Source: Brumimicrobium oceani (GTDB taxonomy: Bacteria; Bacteroidota; Bacteroidia; Flavobacteriales_D; Crocinitomicaceae). From it: a DNA stretch of 64,000 nucleotides. Shown here piece by piece: positions 27,230-36,846 of this stretch. How positions within the stretch are numbered: position 1 is the first letter of the stretch; each line of letters starts with the position of its first letter. The DNA lies in NCBI RefSeq assembly GCF_003143775.1, contig NZ_QFRJ01000008.1:62001-126000 (forward strand), read 5' to 3'. The translations under genes and the position numbers were made by a program. Under the pieces are notes generated by a model. That model saw nothing but the letters and a program-made list of their open reading frames with translations. It was not told the origin of the DNA and did no database searches.

Positions 27230-28465
27230 CTATTCAAACTCTGACTCTAAAATCTTAAAGACTTCTCGAATAGTTTCCTCTTCAAGGTCAGTTCTTTTTA
27301 TTAATTCAGACACCTCTAACTCAAGTACTGATTTAGCTGAATCGCAACCAATGGCTTTCAATTCATCTATAATCCAGCTGTCGATTTCATCTGCAAACTC
27401 TTCCAAGTCAACATCTTCAACATCCTCTGCACCTTCTCTGTATACATCTATTTCATATCCTGTTAAGCGACTTGCCAACTTGATATTGAATCCTCCTTTA
27501 CCAATCGCCAAAGAAACTTGATCATTTTTAAGGTATACGTTTGCACGCTCTTCTTCTTCAAGTAATTCAACTGAAGTGATTTTGGCTGGTGAAAGTGCAC
27601 GTTGAATATACAACTGCATGTTGTTTGTGTAATTAATTACATCAATATTTTCATTGCGCAATTCACGAACAATTCCGTGAATACGAGATCCTTTCATCCC
27701 TACGCAAGCTCCAACTGGGTCAATTCTGTCATCGTAAGATTCTACCGCAACTTTAGCACGCTCTCCTGGAACACGAACAATTTTCTTAATTGTTATTAAA
27801 CCGTCGAATACCTCTGGTACTTCCAATTCAAATAAACGCTCTAAGAATTCTGGAGCAGAACGAGAAAGGATAATCACAGGAGTACTGTTTCTCATATCTA
27901 CTTTCGCCACAACCGCACGAACAGGTTCTCCTTTTTTGAAGTAATCTGATGGGATTTGCTCTGATTTTGGTAAAATCAATTCATTTCCATCGTCATCCAA
28001 AATAAGGATTTCTTTTTTCCATACTTGGTAAACCTCACCAGTGATGATATCTCCAATACGGTCTTTGTATATTTTGTATAGTTGATCTTTCTCTAATTCT
28101 AAAATTCGAGAAATCAAGTTTTGGCGCAATGAAAGAATATTTCTTCTTCCAAAATCTTCAAATTTAATTTCTTCAGAAACATCTTCCCCAACTTCAAAAT
28201 CTGGTTCGATTTTTACTGCTTGAGAATATGCGATTTCTATATTTGGGTCTTCAACCTCTCCATCTGGAACAATTTCTTTGTTTACCCAAATCTCGAAGTC
28301 ACCCTTGTCAATATTAATAATAACATCACAGTGCTCGTCTGTTCCGTATTTTTTCTTCAAGATAGAACGAAATACGTCTTCTAAAACACGCATCATTGTC
28401 TGTCTATCAATACTTTTAAATTCTTTGAATTCAGTGAAAACTTCTATTAAGTTCATACTATTCAT
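27230..28465 (-). CDS. nusA: Transcription termination/antitermination factor NusA
   Basis: A 411-aa RNA polymerase-binding factor that modulates pausing, termination and antitermination. The N-terminal polymerase-binding domain is followed by an S1 domain (GDIITGEVYQVWKKEILIL) and two KH domains, with DPVGACVGMKGSRIHGIVRE and VSLAIGKGGFNIKLASRL. It lacks E. coli's long C-terminal repeats but ends with a short helical segment. It follows rimP by 4 bases. In E. coli NusA regulates its own operon through leader termination; see the leader hairpin at 28964. Confidence 0.97.
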   Translation of the reverse strand: MNSMNLIEVFTEFKEFKSIDRQTMMRVLEDVFRSILKKKYGTDEHCDVIINIDKGDFEIWVNKEIVPDGEVEDPNIEIAYSQAVKIEPDFEVGEDVSEEIKFEDFGRRNILSLRQNLISRILELEKDQLYKIYKDRIGDIITGEVYQVWKKEILILDDDGNELILPKSEQIPSDYFKKGEPVRAVVAKVDMRNSTPVIILSRSAPEFLERLFELEVPEVFDGLITIKKIVRVPGERAKVAVESYDDRIDPVGACVGMKGSRIHGIVRELRNENIDVINYTNNMQLYIQRALSPAKITSVELLEEEERANVYLKNDQVSLAIGKGGFNIKLASRLTGYEIDVYREGAEDVEDVDLEEFADEIDSWIIDELKAIGCDSAKSVLELEVSELIKRTDLEEETIREVFKILESEFE

Positions 28466-28469
28466 TATT

Positions 28470-28952
28470 TCATTTTTTAAATGATATTACAATTTTTGTT
28501 TCTTTTATCTCATCGAAAGTAAATTCATGCTCTCGAACAATAATTTCTTTTTTCTTTTTCCCTTCAACACGCTCTTTTGTAGTGGTTTCCAGTTTTATTC
28601 CCTTTTCGTCAGCGTGTGTTAAAACTCCTTCAATCGTATTGTTTTTTTCTTTCAGCTGCACCTTTACTTCGTTACCGATGTTTTTAGTGTACTGTTGTAA
28701 AACACGAAATGGTTTATCCAGCCCAGCTGAGGAAACAGAAAGTTCGAAGTCCTGTTCCTCTCTATCTAAGTTGTGTTCAATATTTCGGGAAACAGAAACA
28801 CAGTCGTTAATGGCAACATTTCCGTTTTCTACGTCTAACTCTACTTGAATAACGTTGCTTGAGGAGATGGTTATCTCTACAATAAACAAGCCTTTATCTA
28901 GCTCATTTATTCTCTCAAGTGCGAGTTCTTCTATGATTTTCTTCTTCAGCAT
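28470..28952 (-). CDS. rimP: Ribosome maturation factor RimP
   Basis: A 160-aa protein needed for 30S subunit maturation. It contains VELDVENGNVAINDCVSVSR, LDREEQDFELSVSSAGLDKP and a C-terminal SH3-like domain. I chose ATG 28952 (MLKKKIIEELALERI) because the longer frame to 28973 begins inside a terminator-like hairpin and family members start near this point. It heads the rimP-nusA-infB operon. Confidence 0.92.
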   Translation of the reverse strand: MLKKKIIEELALERINELDKGLFIVEITISSSNVIQVELDVENGNVAINDCVSVSRNIEHNLDREEQDFELSVSSAGLDKPFRVLQQYTKNIGNEVKVQLKEKNNTIEGVLTHADEKGIKLETTTKERVEGKKKKEIIVREHEFTFDEIKETKIVISFKK

Positions 28953-28957
28953 ACTTA

Positions 28958-28984
28958 CAAAAAGAGGGGACAAATTGTCCCCTC
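28958..28984 (-). promoter_or_regulatory. Terminator-like leader hairpin before rimP (candidate attenuator)
   Basis: GAGGGGACAA (28964-28973) and TTGTCCCCTC (28975-28984) are exact inverted repeats separated by one base. On the minus strand the stem is followed by CTTTTTG and then, within about 12 bases, by the rimP ATG. It has the form of an intrinsic terminator inside the leader. It could either end read-through from the upstream M48 operon or attenuate rimP-nusA-infB. Confidence 0.65.
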
Positions 28985-29123
28985 GTTCTATTAAATTTCT
29001 ATATAAAACAGTGCAAATGTAATTAAAATATTCTGAAAAACAATATTATTTTTTTATTGGGTTAGATGTCAGTAGGATAAGCTTCAAGTAGACGTCTTAA
29101 TTTGCCTCTCTTTTATTAAAATT

Positions 29124-29330
29124 AATGCCTATCCGATACTTTACCATTAAATATATCTAACCCAACCATAATGTGATTCAGCGGTAAACTAACAAGATCC
29201 TTCGCAAATTTCTATTTCCAACCAGTTGAAAATCAATGTTTTCAACTCTGTAATGATCTGACCTGGTTAAAGAGAGTACTTTTTATTGTAGTATATTAAA
29301 CAACTGGTAAAGTTCCCGATAAGCATTTTA
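29124..29330. mobile_element. Nested palindromic element, copy 3 (internally deleted, inverted)
   Basis: About 207 bp with the same ends as copies 1 and 2 in reverse orientation: ATGCCTATCCGATACTTTACC at the left and GGTAAAGTTCCCGATAAGCAT at the right. The outer shell is present (CGGTAAAC, AAGATCCTTCGCAAATTTCT), but the central TCAGGATGACA arms and the long hairpin are missing. It ends 3 bases from the stop codon of the M48 gene. The rest of the 28985-29333 gap is plain AT-rich sequence. Confidence 0.7.
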
Positions 29331-29333
29331 AGA

Positions 29334-31448
29334 TTAATCAAAATAAGAGAAAACTAAATGAGCTAAGCCCTCTACAGATAATTTACCCAGTTTATGTCTG
29401 GAATCATAGGCGCGCGAACTAAAGATTTCTCCCGTTGAAATATGGATATATCTTGCTGAACCAGTTACGGCTTTATCGGTGGATTTGTTGTAGTAATAAT
29501 TCCCATAAATTATCATTAGGTAGGGATCGTTGTAGGTGTTCAGTAATTCCTTCATTTGCTCGTAATCTACCCACAGGGTTTTTAAGTCTTTATGGTGATT
29601 ATTAATGCTTTGAATTAGAAATGAATTTATTAGTGCCGATTCATTATATTTTTCTGTAGAAAAGTCCTCGCTGATTGCAATTCCTGTGTTTTTGAGTCTT
29701 CCCTTTGGTGCATGCTTATTTATTCCTTCACCTAAATAGTCAGTAAATTGAAGAGTGGCTTCTAGGTCAAATTTTTCTTTGTATTCTGCTGTTAGGACTG
29801 GGGCTAAAAGAATAATGTCGCTTTGCCTTACGTTTTCGATGGATTCTAAGGAGGATTCGTTATTGTATCGGACTACTTTTCTCTTGCTGTGTTTTTGTTT
29901 TTCGTCATTATATACCTCATGAAATTCACCGTTTTTCACTAAGTCATATAAGAGAAACTTTGCATAGTTTTCTTGAGTGAGTTCTGATTTGGAGCTCCCT
30001 ACACTTTGTTGCTCACGCATTCTTCTTATTCTGTCATATTTCGTTTCGGTCGTTTTCTCTTCATTTTCTGTTTTCGTTGAGCTTGAGTCGCTCTGTTGAT
30101 TTATTTGTTCTAGCGCATCATAGAAACTGATGTTTTCTAATTCGTCAATTCTGAAATTTCGAGAGCGGGCTAAAGTGGAAATGGTTTCCGTTCTTATCTC
30201 TTCAAGTCTTTTAGAGTTGGGATATTGTTTATAAATGTCTTCAATTTGTCTTAAACTTAATAGTGTCAAATCATCTTGACTTATGTTTTTGAAAAATCCG
30301 TACAATAGGGAAATGGAACCTTCTTTATTTTCATAATCTTGTGTAATTCTGTTCAATTTTCGGCTTACAGAAATCTGGTTAAGGGAAGCCCAAGCTAGGG
30401 CTTTACTCATCTGTAGATATTTATTGCCGGGAAATTGTTTTTCTAAAATGTAAATTTCATAAAGTGCTTTTATGAATTCTGACTTGAGTAAATTCTCGCG
30501 AACAGACTCAAATCTGGCGATGTTTTGGATGGTTTTAAACTCTTCATCGTTTATGAAGTTAATGTTGTTTTTCCAGTCTTTGTAATTTTTTATTTCCTTT
30601 TCAATGGCAGCTCTTCTTTTACGAATGTTGGGGTGAGTACTTTTTGAATCATCATAATCTTCAAATGCTAAAATTGGATTGGGATTTTCTGGAAACAAAG
30701 ACAGAGGAATGTAAATTTTAGGATTACCAAAAAAGGAGCTGTCTATGATTATTTCATCAAAAGGGAGGTAAGAATACATTAAGACATCAAAAACAGTATT
30801 TACTTCTTCGGCAGCGTATCCTGCGGCATGATAAAGTTTTAAAGCATCTTTATCTGCTTCAAATTCATGGTCTTTTGAAAGCGTTACAAGGTCCTCATAG
30901 CTACTTGTTGGATCTATTTCGCCTGCTTTGGACTGCGAATAAGATTTTTGAAGATGTTTTTTCTGATAATGTACAATTTCGTGAGACAATACATAAGCCA
31001 ATTGAGCCTCGTTTTCAATTTGAGAGAGCAGACCTGTGGTTATGAATATCACACCGGGATCTGTGCACAAGGCGTTAGTTATATTCGTTGTAATGACGTA
31101 GAACTGTAAATCACGTCTTAGTCGGGCTTCATTTTTTAGTAAGTTAGCGGCTACCTTTTCAACGTATTTTGTCATTGGGTCGCCATACAAGACCAATCCT
31201 GTTTTTAGTAGATTGTTTAGCGCATAATTGGTGTACTTGGCATATTCTTCTTTACTTTCCTTATCAATGAATCTGGCGTTTTCAATTCCAAGGGCAACTT
31301 TATCACTAAAGGAAGTGGTGAAAAGAGTAGGTGCTTTTCCTTCTGCTTGGGTGGTGTTGAAATCTGTAAAAAAATCATCCTGCGCCAAAACAAGCGCAGG
31401 ATTGATAAAGAGTAAGGTGATGAATATTTTAAAATGTTGAAGTTTCAT
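29334..31448 (-). CDS. Secreted M48 family metalloprotease, paralog B
   Basis: A 704-aa exported protein with signal peptide FITLLFINPALVLAQ. The catalytic domain lies in the first 270 residues: NALCTDPGVIFITTGLLSQI, then HEIVH (the HExxH zinc motif, near residue 154) and HEFEADKDALKLYHAAGY with the third ligand Glu. The remaining 430 or so residues are helical, with TPR-like segments, and lack a recognised domain. It is a close paralog of the 35988-33865 product and the last gene of a four-gene minus-strand operon. It should act in the periplasm or at the outer membrane on envelope proteins, as BepA-like M48 proteases do; substrates are unknown. Confidence 0.86.
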   Translation of the reverse strand: MKLQHFKIFITLLFINPALVLAQDDFFTDFNTTQAEGKAPTLFTTSFSDKVALGIENARFIDKESKEEYAKYTNYALNNLLKTGLVLYGDPMTKYVEKVAANLLKNEARLRRDLQFYVITTNITNALCTDPGVIFITTGLLSQIENEAQLAYVLSHEIVHYQKKHLQKSYSQSKAGEIDPTSSYEDLVTLSKDHEFEADKDALKLYHAAGYAAEEVNTVFDVLMYSYLPFDEIIIDSSFFGNPKIYIPLSLFPENPNPILAFEDYDDSKSTHPNIRKRRAAIEKEIKNYKDWKNNINFINDEEFKTIQNIARFESVRENLLKSEFIKALYEIYILEKQFPGNKYLQMSKALAWASLNQISVSRKLNRITQDYENKEGSISLLYGFFKNISQDDLTLLSLRQIEDIYKQYPNSKRLEEIRTETISTLARSRNFRIDELENISFYDALEQINQQSDSSSTKTENEEKTTETKYDRIRRMREQQSVGSSKSELTQENYAKFLLYDLVKNGEFHEVYNDEKQKHSKRKVVRYNNESSLESIENVRQSDIILLAPVLTAEYKEKFDLEATLQFTDYLGEGINKHAPKGRLKNTGIAISEDFSTEKYNESALINSFLIQSINNHHKDLKTLWVDYEQMKELLNTYNDPYLMIIYGNYYYNKSTDKAVTGSARYIHISTGEIFSSRAYDSRHKLGKLSVEGLAHLVFSYFD

Positions 31449-31457
31449 TCGGGGTAT

Positions 31458-32927
31458 TTATTTTCTTTTGAAATCGATTAAAGATACAAAAGTTTTTCCT
31501 CCTATATTATGAATCGCATAATAAACGCCAGATTCATTGGTTTCAATTGCATTTTTATAACTAATTGAATTCACATTTTCTTTCTCAAAGATTCTCTTGA
31601 TCTCTAATTCCCCCGTTTCAGAATGGAATGTGGCTTTGATAGGGATGATTTTTTTACCTACATCCATTTTATGAAAAAACCATATTCCATTGCTGTCTTT
31701 GGGTTTATATTCTCCTTTTTTAAATACATTTTTCTTGCTGTTGAAAATAAGCTCTAAGTCATTTTGATCATTAACATATATGAATTGTCCACTAAGGTTA
31801 TATTTTGTACCAGAAACATCTTTTCTTAGTAAATGGCTTCCCCATAGATATTTACCATCGGCATCCATTTTTATTATATTGGCTCCATAATCTATCCTGT
31901 TGGCAGTTGTTGTATGCGTAAATATGAAATAGCTTGAACCATTTTTGTCGAAAATGATTTGTCTGATTGAGCCAAGTCCTCTTCGGGCTTTTTCAACTTC
32001 AGCATCTAAAGAGTAAGACTTCCTGGTTAATTCGGAGGTTTTAAAATTGTAAGTGTAAGCACCCAGTACGTTTTTTGCAATTTCATCGTTTTGTTCTTCA
32101 TCGTCTTTTTTGACATATATAGATTGAACGGCAATCAAAACTTTATCATCTGCAATGTTTTCGCTAATTGTGTAATTAATAATTCTGCTGTGATCTGGAA
32201 GAATCTGATTGATTGTAGGCTCTGCGTCTTGACTAAAAGTAATCATGTTTGAAGCGAAAATATTTTTTGTTATCGTGTATCCTGAGGCTGATTGTTCATA
32301 CTCCCTTACTAAAAACACTCCTTTATCGTCGCTGAGAACTTTAGATGCGATAATCTCGAATTGACTAAAGTTTGTTGATGCAGTAGCATTTACAGCATTT
32401 AACTCTTGATAATCTTCATCGAAAAGAAAAAGTTTTAATTGGCTAGGTGCATTTCGATATCTTAGATGAATGGAGATTAATGTGTTTCCTGTTTGCTTGC
32501 TGTTGTCAGCATAGTATTCCGTACTGGAGAAATTGGCTGCATCTATTTCAATATCAGCAAACCTTATCGGATTACCAATCGGATTATAGTCTAAAGTGTA
32601 TTTTTGAGTGTAGAGTTCAATGGATTTGTCGTTTTCTATACTGTAAATTCTCGTTAGTTCTTGTTTACCATAAATGGTTTCGACTGTTTTTGTGCGTTCA
32701 CCTCCAATTTTCTTGTTGAAGTTATGATTTCCAACTTTTTGTCCGTCTTTAAAAATGTTGACTTTACCACTTTTTGGTTTTTGCAAGTAGATATTATCAT
32801 TTGCATAAATTAAACCCTCTCCTTTGTGGGCTTTTACTCTTTTTGCTTTTTGTGATGAAATTATTTCTTGAGCATTCATTGAAAATGCAAGAAATGTAAC
32901 CGTTAGAATTGTGATAATTTTTTTCAT
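31458..32927 (-). CDS. Uncharacterised secreted protein of the M48 operon
   Basis: A 489-aa protein with signal peptide IITILTVTFLAFSMNAQ. The mature part is rich in predicted beta strands with recurring motifs such as IYSIENDKSIELYTQKYTLD, GKYLWGSHLL and GVYYAIHNIGGKTFVSLID, which suggest a beta-propeller-like fold. No family or catalytic motif is recognised. It lies 9 bases before the M48 paralog B gene and 38 bases after the barrel gene, so cotranscription is very likely. Confidence 0.72.
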   Translation of the reverse strand: MKKIITILTVTFLAFSMNAQEIISSQKAKRVKAHKGEGLIYANDNIYLQKPKSGKVNIFKDGQKVGNHNFNKKIGGERTKTVETIYGKQELTRIYSIENDKSIELYTQKYTLDYNPIGNPIRFADIEIDAANFSSTEYYADNSKQTGNTLISIHLRYRNAPSQLKLFLFDEDYQELNAVNATASTNFSQFEIIASKVLSDDKGVFLVREYEQSASGYTITKNIFASNMITFSQDAEPTINQILPDHSRIINYTISENIADDKVLIAVQSIYVKKDDEEQNDEIAKNVLGAYTYNFKTSELTRKSYSLDAEVEKARRGLGSIRQIIFDKNGSSYFIFTHTTTANRIDYGANIIKMDADGKYLWGSHLLRKDVSGTKYNLSGQFIYVNDQNDLELIFNSKKNVFKKGEYKPKDSNGIWFFHKMDVGKKIIPIKATFHSETGELEIKRIFEKENVNSISYKNAIETNESGVYYAIHNIGGKTFVSLIDFKRK

Positions 32928-32965
32928 AATGTATTCGTGTTTCTAAATTGTATTATTTGTTCAGA

Positions 32966-33865
32966 TTATAGTGCGAAAGAAAGTCCTGACCTAAAATAGA
33001 TCATATTGTAAAACGTTTCGTGACCGAGTTTGTTTTTAACGAAATACCGAGCATAAGCGGGAGATTCTATAGGATTTTCTTCAGAGTAATATCCCGATTG
33101 CATAGGTAAGCCTCCATCAGCTTCCATATCTTGGTAGAGGCCTATGTTCAAATTAACGCCTAAATCAAAACTTAGATTTTTGGTGATTAAAATGCGATAG
33201 GTGTAATTCATAGAAAAACGGGTGAAAATGTACATTTTGTCGTAGTCTTCCATGTAATTTTCTAAATCGGTATAAGGAGTTGCTTCGTCAAATCGATAAT
33301 TTTGCTTTTGGTCCAATGAAAACATTCTTACTCCTAAACCGCAAGTAAATAAATGTTTGTTAGGAGAAATTGTGGCGTCCGAAAAAACTCCCCAAAGAAA
33401 TTGTACGTCATAAACATTGAAAACAGGTGTTGAAATTTCAAAGGGAACTTCAATATCCTTATCTGCATCGAAAGGATCGTACTTGTATTCCAATACAGCA
33501 TTTTCATTCATGGTGAGGTTGTGTTTCTGATAATTAAACTCAACTCCAACAATTCTGTTGGCATTGTAGAGTCTCATGTATGATGTATTTAACATCAGAT
33601 TAAAGTTCTGAAAATCAGAAACCAGCTCGTTGTTTTCGTTATAACCTTGGAAGTAAGTTCCTCGTCCAATTCCAGCGTTAGAAGCGCCCATTTCATCATT
33701 GAAACTCCCATTTTGATTCATAGGAATTAAGCGGGGATTAAAACTGGCATTCACAGAAAAAATATTACGTTGATTAAAGAAGTAATTGTCTTGTCCTAAT
33801 GCAATAGGAAAAAAGCCCAGCATTAGGAAGGAGAATAGAGATATATGTAATTTGTTCATTGTCAT
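32966..33865 (-). CDS. Putative outer-membrane beta-barrel protein
   Basis: A 299-aa exported protein with signal peptide LFSFLMLGFFPIALGQ. Alternating polar and aromatic or hydrophobic stretches (FNLMLNTSYMRLYNANRIVG, HLFTCGLGVRMFSLD, LSFDLGVNLNIGLYQ) and a C-terminus ending in a hydrophobic strand (FRSGLSFAL) fit a small barrel. No named family is recognised. The start ATG overlaps the stop of the upstream M48 gene as TAATG, so the two are translationally coupled. Confidence 0.68.
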   Translation of the reverse strand: MTMNKLHISLFSFLMLGFFPIALGQDNYFFNQRNIFSVNASFNPRLIPMNQNGSFNDEMGASNAGIGRGTYFQGYNENNELVSDFQNFNLMLNTSYMRLYNANRIVGVEFNYQKHNLTMNENAVLEYKYDPFDADKDIEVPFEISTPVFNVYDVQFLWGVFSDATISPNKHLFTCGLGVRMFSLDQKQNYRFDEATPYTDLENYMEDYDKMYIFTRFSMNYTYRILITKNLSFDLGVNLNIGLYQDMEADGGLPMQSGYYSEENPIESPAYARYFVKNKLGHETFYNMIYFRSGLSFAL

Positions 33866-35988
33866 TAAAATTTTGAGAATATTTCGAATGCTAAACCACC
33901 AACTGAGGCCCTTCTCACCTTCAAAGCCACGGAATAGTAATCGGACCTTAAAACTTCGCCTGTTGAAATATTAATGTAAAGCGCTTTTCCTGATAAATTA
34001 CTTCTGAAAATCGATGATTTATTTGCTTCGCCAGAAATGATCACGAGGTAGGGATTGTTGAATTCTGATAGCAATTCTTGAGTCTCCTCATGATCTATAA
34101 ATTGATCTTTGAAATCGCCATTGTTAAGATTCAGTTTTTGAATTAAGTAGGAAGTAAATAAACAGGCATCATTGTATTTTTGCGTAGTGAAATCTTTTGT
34201 AAATGCTATGTTTTTATTGTGGGTTCTGTTTGTTGGACTGTATTTGGTGAGTTCGTCCGACATTAATTCATAAAACAACATGGTGTTTTTAAGACTGAAT
34301 TCGCCTTTCACTTCTGCAATGAGTTGTGGTGCAACTAAAATAACATCGCCGTCTAGTTTTTGGTGTTTTGCCTTTCTCTGTTGCCTTCTTTCTTTCCTAG
34401 ATAGTATTGGGTGTATTTTGTCGTTCTTGATTTTCTCAACTTCTTTTTCAAAGATTTCGTTGAATTCGCGTTCTGCTACTAAATCATACAGAAGAAAAGA
34501 AGAAAAGTTTTCATCTACTAATTCTTGCGTGCTTTCTGTAGAACTTTGTTCTGCCCTAATTCTTTTAATTTTGTCATATTTCGATTCCTCTGTTAGGTCG
34601 TTATTTTCAGTTTTCGCTGTATCCAAAAGATATTCCTCTCTGAGTTGTACTGCATCGAAATAACTAATTTTTTCTAATTCGTTAATTTCAAATCTTCTTA
34701 AATGGGCCAAGGTTGAAATCGCTTCATTTCTAAATTCTTTAATTCTTGTCGAACTTGGATTTTTTTTGTGAATATCTTGAATTTGCCTTACTGCTAATAG
34801 TGCAATTTCCTCCTTAGAAAGTTTTGAGATAAAACCATATAGTACCGAAATAGCGCCTTCTTTTTCGTCTACTTTATTGATGAAAGATCGCTTCTTGCCT
34901 GAAATAGTGGTTTGACTCATGAGTAGCCATGCGAGTGCTTTATTGCTTTCTAAAAACTGGTTATTTGGAAAAGCTTTTTCGAGTATGTAGATTTCGTATA
35001 GCGCTTTTACATAATCTGAACGCAGCAAACTTCCTCTTACAGATTCAAATCGTGCGATGTTTTGGATTTTTGAAAATTCTTCTGTTCCAAAAAATTGACT
35101 ATTGGATTTCCAGTTGTCGTATTTTCTGATTTCCTTTTCTATGGCGTCTCTTCTTTTTCTGATATTGGGATGTGTACTTTTACTATCGTCATAGTCCTCA
35201 GAAGCTAAAATTGGATTTGCTTTTTCTGGAAAGTAAGACTGCGGAATATAAATGTCGGGATTACCGAAAAAACTGCTATCAATAGGTACTTCATCGAAAG
35301 TGAGATAAGAATACATGAGAACATCAAAAACCGTGTTGATTTCTTTCTCTGAATATCCTGCGGCATGATAGAGTTTAAGAGCTTTGGCATCGGCCTCGAA
35401 TTCATGGTCTTTCGATAAGAGTACCAAATCCTCATAAGATGTTGAAAATTCTAATTCCGATTCCTTACTTTTATTGAAAGATTCTTCTAAGTGTTTCTCT
35501 TGATAATGAACGATTTCATGTGCAATAACATAAGCCAGTTGCGCTTCGTTTTCGATTTGTGAAAGTAGTCCTGTTGTGATAAATATGACTCCGGGATCGG
35601 TGCAAAGAGCATTAGTTATATTTGATTTTATGACATAAAACTGTAGTTCATTTGCTAATTTTTCATCGTTCTTTAATAGATTGCTGGCTATTTTATCTAC
35701 GAATATAGTCATCGGGTCACCGTAAAGGACAAGTCCAGATTGCAAAAGGCTATTCAGCGCATAATTGGTGTAATTGGCATATTGCTTTTTATCCTTATCA
35801 CTGATATTGGTGGTGGTTTTAACTTTTTCCGCTACTTTATCTTCAAAGGTGGTTGTGAAAATGCTTGGTGCTCCTCCCGCAGATTGTGTAGTTTTAAAAT
35901 TTGAAAAAGTGTTTTCCTGAGAATAAACAAAAACTGAAAAAAATAACGCAGCTGCAGAAAGTAGAGGTTTAATGATAGGATAATTCAT
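33865..35988 (-). CDS. Secreted M48 family metalloprotease, paralog A
   Basis: A 707-aa protein with signal peptide LLSAAALFFSVFVYSQ. The zinc motif IAHEIVHYQEKH is near residue 154 and the third ligand lies in HEFEADAKALKLYHAAGY, with NALCTDPGVIFITTGLLSQI before them. It aligns along nearly its whole length with the paralog at 29334-31448, including the C-terminal helical region (SKYDKIKRIRAEQSS against TKYDRIRRMREQQS). It is the first gene of the operon. A function in outer-membrane protein quality control is inferred from the family; the long C-terminal region is not assigned. Confidence 0.86.
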   Translation of the reverse strand: MNYPIIKPLLSAAALFFSVFVYSQENTFSNFKTTQSAGGAPSIFTTTFEDKVAEKVKTTTNISDKDKKQYANYTNYALNSLLQSGLVLYGDPMTIFVDKIASNLLKNDEKLANELQFYVIKSNITNALCTDPGVIFITTGLLSQIENEAQLAYVIAHEIVHYQEKHLEESFNKSKESELEFSTSYEDLVLLSKDHEFEADAKALKLYHAAGYSEKEINTVFDVLMYSYLTFDEVPIDSSFFGNPDIYIPQSYFPEKANPILASEDYDDSKSTHPNIRKRRDAIEKEIRKYDNWKSNSQFFGTEEFSKIQNIARFESVRGSLLRSDYVKALYEIYILEKAFPNNQFLESNKALAWLLMSQTTISGKKRSFINKVDEKEGAISVLYGFISKLSKEEIALLAVRQIQDIHKKNPSSTRIKEFRNEAISTLAHLRRFEINELEKISYFDAVQLREEYLLDTAKTENNDLTEESKYDKIKRIRAEQSSTESTQELVDENFSSFLLYDLVAEREFNEIFEKEVEKIKNDKIHPILSRKERRQQRKAKHQKLDGDVILVAPQLIAEVKGEFSLKNTMLFYELMSDELTKYSPTNRTHNKNIAFTKDFTTQKYNDACLFTSYLIQKLNLNNGDFKDQFIDHEETQELLSEFNNPYLVIISGEANKSSIFRSNLSGKALYINISTGEVLRSDYYSVALKVRRASVGGLAFEIFSKF

Positions 35989-36118
35989 AGTAGAACTTTG
36001 TGTTTTCCGCTGAAATTAACAAAAGTTTATGAATCTATCGGTGTTTTTATCTATTTAAATAACTTTTTGAGGGTGTTTATGAAAAATAGAGTGGCTTAAG
36101 TTAAAGATGGGCTTTCTA

Positions 36119-36841
36119 TCAAATCGCTCCCATCAATTGCAGGGTCTCTTTTGATGCTGCTTGTTCCGCAACTTTTTTCGAATTTCCTGTGCCTCTGCCA
36201 TAAGGGTTTGAATTGATGTAAACTTCTACTTCGTAATGCCATTTTCCATCGGCAAATTTTTCAGTAATAAGCTTAAATTCAATATCTAGCCTACTTTTCT
36301 GAGACCAAATATAGAGTTTGCTTTTAAAGTCAATTTCTTTCTCTAATAATGTAGGTAAATCTAGGTGTGTTCTCAGCACTGAGTGAAAAATAGATTTCTT
36401 GGCAGCTTCATATCCTCCGTCAAGATATATTGCACCTATTAATGCCTCGAATGCATTTCCTTCTAGCGTAGCTAGTCTTATGCTTCTGCCTGTTTGGTAA
36501 ACAATGTGTTCAGAAACACCCATAGATTGTGCAATGGCTGTAAGAGTTTTCCTGCTTACCATTTTCGATTTCACTTTTGTTAAATAACCTTCATCTTCAT
36601 TCGGAAATTTGTGAAAAAGAAAGTCGGCTATAATTGCATCAAGAATGGTATCTCCAAGAAATTCTAAACGTTCGTTAGAGATAAGTTTATCCGAAGTGTT
36701 CGAAATAGACTTGTGCGTTAATGCGATTTTAAAAAGTACTAGCTTTTTAGGTCTATAGCCAAATTTCTTAATGACAAACCTAATTAACTTGAGGTCATTT
36801 TTGCTTTTGGGACTAGAACGGAATGAAAATAGTCGCCTCAA
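36119..36841 (-). CDS. rnc: Ribonuclease III
   Basis: A 240-aa double-strand-specific endoribonuclease. The signature NERLEFLGDTILDAIIADFL carries the catalytic acidic residues, and GNAFEALIGAIYLDGGYEAA the second acidic set. A C-terminal dsRNA-binding domain follows (DFKSKLYIWSQ and GTGNSKKVAEQAASKETLQL). It lies 5 bases after fabF and in the same direction, the common acpP-fabF-rnc arrangement. Confidence 0.96.
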   Translation of the reverse strand: MRRLFSFRSSPKSKNDLKLIRFVIKKFGYRPKKLVLFKIALTHKSISNTSDKLISNERLEFLGDTILDAIIADFLFHKFPNEDEGYLTKVKSKMVSRKTLTAIAQSMGVSEHIVYQTGRSIRLATLEGNAFEALIGAIYLDGGYEAAKKSIFHSVLRTHLDLPTLLEKEIDFKSKLYIWSQKSRLDIEFKLITEKFADGKWHYEVEVYINSNPYGRGTGNSKKVAEQAASKETLQLMGAI

Positions 36842-36846
36842 AACCT

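Noticed and set aside
28953-28973. Upstream extension of rimP (seven residues)
   Set aside because: The additional codons fall in the leader hairpin and are not expected from the family.
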